A stretch of DNA of 64,000 bases from Actinoplanes campanulatus (GTDB taxonomy: Bacteria; Actinomycetota; Actinomycetes; Mycobacteriales; Micromonosporaceae), in contig NZ_BMPW01000008.1 of the NCBI RefSeq assembly GCF_014647795.1, forward strand, positions 186,001 to 250,000. The letters are read 5' to 3'. Under the pieces are notes generated by a model. It was given only the letters and a program-made list of their open reading frames with translations, was not told the DNA's origin and did no database searches. This document shows positions 60,310 to 64,000 of the stretch, piece by piece. Position 1 is the first letter of the stretch, and each line of letters opens with the position of its first letter. The position numbers and the translations under genes were made by a program.

Positions 60310-60330
60310 TCTCATCCGCCGCGTGCGAGG
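60310..60330. promoter_or_regulatory. Stress-island palindrome, copy 10 (diverged)
   Basis: The left half TCTCATCCGC is conserved, but the right half GCGTGCGAGG has drifted. The centre is 81 bp upstream of the DUF7144-like gene. Confidence 0.4.
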
Positions 60331-60400
60331 CGCGAGACCGTCCCCGGCAAGCACTCTGAGCTTCCGGAACACCGTCCGGATTCACAGGAGGGACTCGACG

Positions 60401-60862
60401 ATGACACTTGATCACCGCGGCGATCCGGTACGCAGGGAGGCGCCGACCAGGGAATCGCCCGCGCCGGAAGCCGACACCTGGATCGGGCTGGTGGTGTTCG
60501 GCGGGGTCATGCTGCTCTCGCTGGGTGTCTTCCAGATCATGGAGGGCTTCACGGCGCTGCTGCACGGCGAGGCGTACCTGGTGAGCGCCGAGGGCATGCT
60601 GATCGAGCCGAACCCGGTGATGTGGGGCTGGACGCATCTGTTCTTCGGTCTGGTCAGTGGGGCGGCCGGGGTCGGCGTCCTTCTCGGGCAGATGTGGGCG
60701 CGCGTCGTCGGCGTGGTCTTCACCGCCTTCGGCGCGATGGTCCACTTCCTCTTCCTGGCCACCGCGCCGTTCTGGTCCGGCATCCTGATCTGCATGCAGG
60801 TACTGGTCATCTATGCCCTCTGCGCGCACGGCGGCGAGGTCCGCCGCGGCCGCCACGAGTAG
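60401..60862 (+). CDS. DUF7144-like small membrane protein
   Basis: A 153-aa protein with a polar N-terminus and four hydrophobic segments (WIGLVVFGGVMLLSLGVFQI, THLFFGLVSGAAGVGVLLGQ, VVGVVFTAFGAMVHFLFLAT, GILICMQVLVIYALCAH). This pattern is common in actinobacterial DUF7144 membrane proteins, found in stress loci. AGGAGG lies nine bases upstream of ATG 60401. It ends 6 bp from the convergent regulator gene. Confidence 0.78.
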   Translation: MTLDHRGDPVRREAPTRESPAPEADTWIGLVVFGGVMLLSLGVFQIMEGFTALLHGEAYLVSAEGMLIEPNPVMWGWTHLFFGLVSGAAGVGVLLGQMWARVVGVVFTAFGAMVHFLFLATAPFWSGILICMQVLVIYALCAHGGEVRRGRHE

Positions 60863-60868
60863 ACCCGC

Positions 60869-63517
60869 TCAGATCAACCGCAGGGCGCGCGCCCGGCGTA
60901 CCGCCTCGTTACGCCGGGACGCGGAGAGTTTCCGCAGGATGCTGCGAACGTGGGTCTTCACCGTGTTGACCGAGACGTACATCGAGGCGGCGATCTCCTC
61001 GGTCGGCAGCATCTCGGCCATGCCGCGCAGCACGTCCAGTTCCCGCTTGCTGAGCTGCTCCACCACGACCGGGTCGGTGACCGGGCCGTCGGCGGTGGCC
61101 GCGCCCGGGCTCAGCGCCCGGTACTGCACGATCAGCCGGTCGTCGTCGCGCAGCAGCCGCCGCAGTTCGCTCCACACCTGGTGCACCGGCCGCCGGTACG
61201 ACTCCGGCCCGGCCACCCGCAGCGCCCGCCGCAGCGCCTCGCGCGCTCCCACGGTGTCGTCCTGGCCGTCCGCCAGCATGGCCAGCAGCAGCCACGCGTC
61301 CAGCGCGACCGGCGCGGGGACCCCGGCCGCGTCGGCGACCGTCCGGGCCACCTCGTGCGCCGCCCCCGCCTGCCCCTGGGCCAGCAGCAGCGCGGCCCGG
61401 GCCACCGCCACGTCCGCGGCGGGCGAGTCGGTCCAGCCGTCGAGCAGGCCACTCGCCTCGTTCACCCGGCCGCCCGCGATCAGCAGGCGGGACAGGTTCA
61501 CGGCGATCTCCCGGCTCAGCCAGCGCGGCGTCCCGGAGACACCCTCGCGGGCCGCGGCCAGCACGTTGGACGCCTGCCGGAGCTCCCCACGGGTCTGTAG
61601 CCGGCGGGCCCGGACCAGGGCGTACGCGGCCGGGCCGGGCCCGGTCGTGCCGTTGGCGCAGAGGTGCTGCGCGGCCCGCAGCCGACGGTCGGCGGTCTCG
61701 ATGTCGTAGCGCTCCAGCGCCACCCAGGCCAGCGCCACCTCGGCGGCGGCCGGCCAGCGGTCCTTGCCGAGCCCACGCCGGGTGGCCAGCTCGATCGCCT
61801 GGCGGGCGCTCGCCTCGGCCCGGGCCAGCCGGCCGCGGTGCGCCTCGATCAGCGCCAGGTTCTCCAGGGAGGAGATCCGCACCGGCTCGGCGCCGGCCGC
61901 GGTGACGGCGGCCGCCTCGGCCAGCACCGTGGCCGCCTCGTCGACGTCGCCGCTGCCGCTGCGGGCCAGGCCCTCGGCGGCGAGCAGCAGCATCCGCAAC
62001 TCGGGGTGCCGGGCCAGCCGCTCGGCGGGCGCCACCGACAGGAAGGTGCGGGCGACCGGCGCCAGATGGGCGACCTGCTCCGGGTCGGCGCCGTCGGCGA
62101 GCAGCAGCAGGCGCATCAGGAAGCAGGAGGCGGTCAGGCCGTCGCCGTCGTCGGCGCCCCGCACGCTGAGCAGCTTGCTCGCGTGGGTGAACTGCTCGGC
62201 GGCCCGCGCGTGGTCGCCGTCGCCGTGCGCCATGGCGGCCCGGATCATCAGCGTCTCGGGTTCTTCGAGGTGTGCGGGCATGCCCGCGAACAGCGCGCCC
62301 AGCCGGCCGCCACCGCCCTCGATGACCAGCGCGCCGAGGGCGAAGTCCTCGATCACCATGGTGGCCGCGCCCGCCCAGTCCCCGGCCTGGACGGCGTGCC
62401 CGACCGCCTCGGCCAGCTGCCCGTGCGCGACCAGCCAGGCGGCGGCCCGCCGGTGCAGCACCGCCACCTCCTCCGGCTCGGTCCAGGCCAGCTGGGCACG
62501 CAGCAGCTCGGCGAAGAGGCGGTGGTAGCGGTACACCTCGGCGCCCGCGCCGACCGGCTGGATGAAGGCGTTCTCCCGGGTGAGCGTGGCCAGCAGCCGG
62601 GCGGCGTCGGGCCGCTCGGTGACCGCGCCGGCCAGGTCCGGGGTGAAGGCGTCCAGCACGCTGGTCTCCAGCAGGAAACGCCGCACCTGCGGAGGCTGGA
62701 TCCGCAGCACCTCGCCGATGAAGTACTCGGCGATCGTGGACTCGTCCCCCGAGATGGTCTGCACGAGCCGGCCCGGGTCGGCGCTGCCCTGCATGGCGCA
62801 GGCGCAGAGCCGGATCCCGGCGGCCCAGCCCTCGGTGTGCTCGAGCAGTGCCGCCGTGTCGTCCGCGCCCAGGTCGACGCCGTGCAGCCGGAGCAGGGTG
62901 GTGGCCTCGGCCGGGGTGAAGGCGAGATCGGCGGTACGCAGCTCGTGCAGCTCACCGGCGAGGCGGTACCGGTAGAGCGGCAGTGGCGGGTCCCACCGCC
63001 CGGTGAGGACGACCCGCAGGTTGTCCACATGGCTCAGCAGGAACTCCAGCCCGGACGCCCACTCCGGCCCGGGCAGCTGGGAGGCGCCGTCCAGGATCAG
63101 GACGATGTCGGTGGGGTGGTCCGCGACGGCCGCGGCCAGGCGGCCCAGGACGGCGCGGGTGACGGCGCCGTCGGCGATCGAGGGCACCTGCACCCCGGCC
63201 CGGCGCAGCCCCTCGGCGACGTACGTCCAGAAGGTCGACACCTGCTCGTCACCCTCTTCGAGAGTGATCCAGGCGACCGGCCGGTCACCGGCCCGGGCGC
63301 GTGCCCAGGCGGCCAGCAGCTGGGTCTTTCCACTGCCGGCCACGCCGGTGACCAGGGTGACCGGGCCCGCGACCCCCTCGGTGACCCGGTCGAGGAGCCC
63401 CGGCCGGGACACCATGAACGGTGGCGCGGCCGGGACCACGAACTTGGAGGCGAGCAACGCGCTGGCCTGGTCCGATCCATATGTCCTGGGTGGATCCACG
63501 ATCAGTTCTATCGACAC
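60869..63517 (-). CDS. LuxR-family regulator, MalT-like (large ATP-binding) 2
   Basis: An 882-aa regulator with the same architecture as the one at 57456: Walker A VTGVAGSGKTQLL, Walker B-like IVLILDGASQL, a long TPR-like region, and the C-terminal LuxR helix-turn-helix (LSKRELDVLRGMAEM, TEEIAASMYVSVNTVKTHVR, SILRKLSASRRNEAVRRARA). GTG 63517 has GGAGG six bases upstream. The two regulators flank the DUF7144-like gene and may act on the same set of promoters, but no target is shown directly. Confidence 0.9.
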   Translation of the reverse strand: MSIELIVDPPRTYGSDQASALLASKFVVPAAPPFMVSRPGLLDRVTEGVAGPVTLVTGVAGSGKTQLLAAWARARAGDRPVAWITLEEGDEQVSTFWTYVAEGLRRAGVQVPSIADGAVTRAVLGRLAAAVADHPTDIVLILDGASQLPGPEWASGLEFLLSHVDNLRVVLTGRWDPPLPLYRYRLAGELHELRTADLAFTPAEATTLLRLHGVDLGADDTAALLEHTEGWAAGIRLCACAMQGSADPGRLVQTISGDESTIAEYFIGEVLRIQPPQVRRFLLETSVLDAFTPDLAGAVTERPDAARLLATLTRENAFIQPVGAGAEVYRYHRLFAELLRAQLAWTEPEEVAVLHRRAAAWLVAHGQLAEAVGHAVQAGDWAGAATMVIEDFALGALVIEGGGGRLGALFAGMPAHLEEPETLMIRAAMAHGDGDHARAAEQFTHASKLLSVRGADDGDGLTASCFLMRLLLLADGADPEQVAHLAPVARTFLSVAPAERLARHPELRMLLLAAEGLARSGSGDVDEAATVLAEAAAVTAAGAEPVRISSLENLALIEAHRGRLARAEASARQAIELATRRGLGKDRWPAAAEVALAWVALERYDIETADRRLRAAQHLCANGTTGPGPAAYALVRARRLQTRGELRQASNVLAAAREGVSGTPRWLSREIAVNLSRLLIAGGRVNEASGLLDGWTDSPAADVAVARAALLLAQGQAGAAHEVARTVADAAGVPAPVALDAWLLLAMLADGQDDTVGAREALRRALRVAGPESYRRPVHQVWSELRRLLRDDDRLIVQYRALSPGAATADGPVTDPVVVEQLSKRELDVLRGMAEMLPTEEIAASMYVSVNTVKTHVRSILRKLSASRRNEAVRRARALRLI

Positions 63518-63627
63518 GTGCTACCTCCAAGAGCCACCCCGTTTGATCTCTCGTTCAGACTTTCTCGCTCACCCGCTCAGCACATCGTTCGGATCGGATA
63601 ATCCCGTGACCCTCGGTGTCGCATGCA

Positions 63628-64000
63628 TTAACGGAACGTAAGCAGATGAAAATCCCACGGAGGAAGATCCACATACAGCCCGGACTCGGCCAGTTCGTCA
63701 CCGTCCCTCGTGAACACCCGGCCGTCCAGGAGATCGGCCAGCTCCCAGGATCGTCCGGCGAGGTCCGGCCATGGCGCCTCCACCCGCCCCTGGGCCGGCC
63801 GGCCCCCGAAGTTGATCACGACGAGGTGCCGCCGCTCCCCGTCGCGCCACGACCAGGCCAGCAGGTCGTGGTGGGACGGGTTGTCCGGCCAGCCCCCCGT
63901 CTCCACGATGTGCCAGTCGCCCCCGCGGACCGTGGCGGCGGCCGACAGCAACCGCCGGTGGAAGTCGCGCGACTCCGGGTCGTCCGGCTCGTCCGGAAAC
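63628..64000 (-). CDS. Alpha-amylase-family enzyme, C-terminal part (partial)
   Basis: The frame is open to the window end, so only the last 123 residues are seen. They hold a C-terminal beta domain like that of GH13 enzymes (DLLAWSWRDGERRHLVVINF; WELADLLDGRVFTRDGDEL; VDLPPWDFHLLTFR). The catalytic barrel lies outside the window. It is probably an alpha-amylase or maltose-active enzyme; the exact specificity cannot be told. It lies 110 bp upstream of the MalT-like regulator on the same strand, which could indicate a link to maltodextrin sensing. Confidence 0.75.
   Translation of the reverse strand, partial: FPDEPDDPESRDFHRRLLSAAATVRGGDWHIVETGGWPDNPSHHDLLAWSWRDGERRHLVVINFGGRPAQGRVEAPWPDLAGRSWELADLLDGRVFTRDGDELAESGLYVDLPPWDFHLLTFR

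Larger units (their letters stand above)
60051..60400. other. 350-bp intergenic region with palindromes, no gene
   Basis: The region between the first MalT-like regulator and the DUF7144-like gene has no credible gene. It holds a 15-bp palindrome (60284), an inverted GCGGAT-CTC-ATCCGC (60305) and a copy of the island palindrome (60310). It is likely the promoter region for both flanking units. Confidence 0.5.

Noticed and set aside
1-64000. CRISPR array, prophage, transposon or rRNA operon
   Set aside because: No regularly spaced repeats, integrase, transposase or rRNA-like sequence was found on either strand.

Overview
The window looks like a chromosomal segment of a filamentous actinomycete, most likely Actinoplanes or a close Micromonosporaceae relative. 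Evidence: very high GC, GTG/TTG starts, ATGA/GTGA stop-start overlaps, and family content (actinobacterial-type [NiFe] hydrogenase, MalT-like LuxR regulators, stress membrane proteins). No IS element, prophage or CRISPR array was seen.

Region 1 (1-10.9 kb), accessory and the most unusual part. On the minus strand: an LRR protein, four paralogous ankyrin proteins (about 480-580 aa, shared N-terminal domain, C-terminal ankyrin repeats), a MoxR-type AAA+ ATPase and a metallopeptidase/VWA-type protein (cut by the window edge). Three tRNA-like elements of 75-76 nt with covarying stems sit just upstream of the LRR gene and two ankyrin genes. A fourth, truncated copy overlaps the stop of a third ankyrin gene. 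A plus-strand GAP/LysE-like membrane gene interrupts the series.

Region 2 (10.9-24.6 kb): a truncated TetR/DUF4386 head-to-head remnant, then a complete locus for an actinobacterial-type (group 1h-like) H2-uptake [NiFe] hydrogenase. It has a small subunit, a large subunit, an endopeptidase, hypA, hypB, an in-frame HypC-HypF fusion, a second hypC, hypD, hypE and conserved accessory genes. Small and large subunit genes are about 2.1 kb apart, with hypBA in inverse orientation and an acyltransferase scrap between them.

Region 3 (24.6-41.9 kb): metabolic operons. These are TetR / thioesterase-patatin fusion / AidB-like acyl-CoA dehydrogenase with twin operators; a PucR regulator divergent from an aldolase-aminotransferase fusion and an FGGY kinase; a lipoprotein; M24 peptidase with MFS exporter; a ThrE-type exporter; and an APC permease / two small membrane proteins / M20 peptidase operon.

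Region 4 (41.9-64 kb): a stress or dormancy island. It contains HdeD-like, K+ channel, M48 protease, lipid kinase, DUF1269- and DUF6325-like, YihY-like, Rv1733c-like and DUF7144-like genes, arginine deiminase, a class II amidotransferase, an alkaline-phosphatase-fold membrane protein and two MalT-like LuxR regulators. A recurrent imperfect 21-bp palindrome (half-sites CCTCATCCG / CGGATGAGG) sits 43-90 bp upstream of most of these units, including four shared divergent promoters, suggesting one regulon. The window ends in the C-terminus of an alpha-amylase-family gene.
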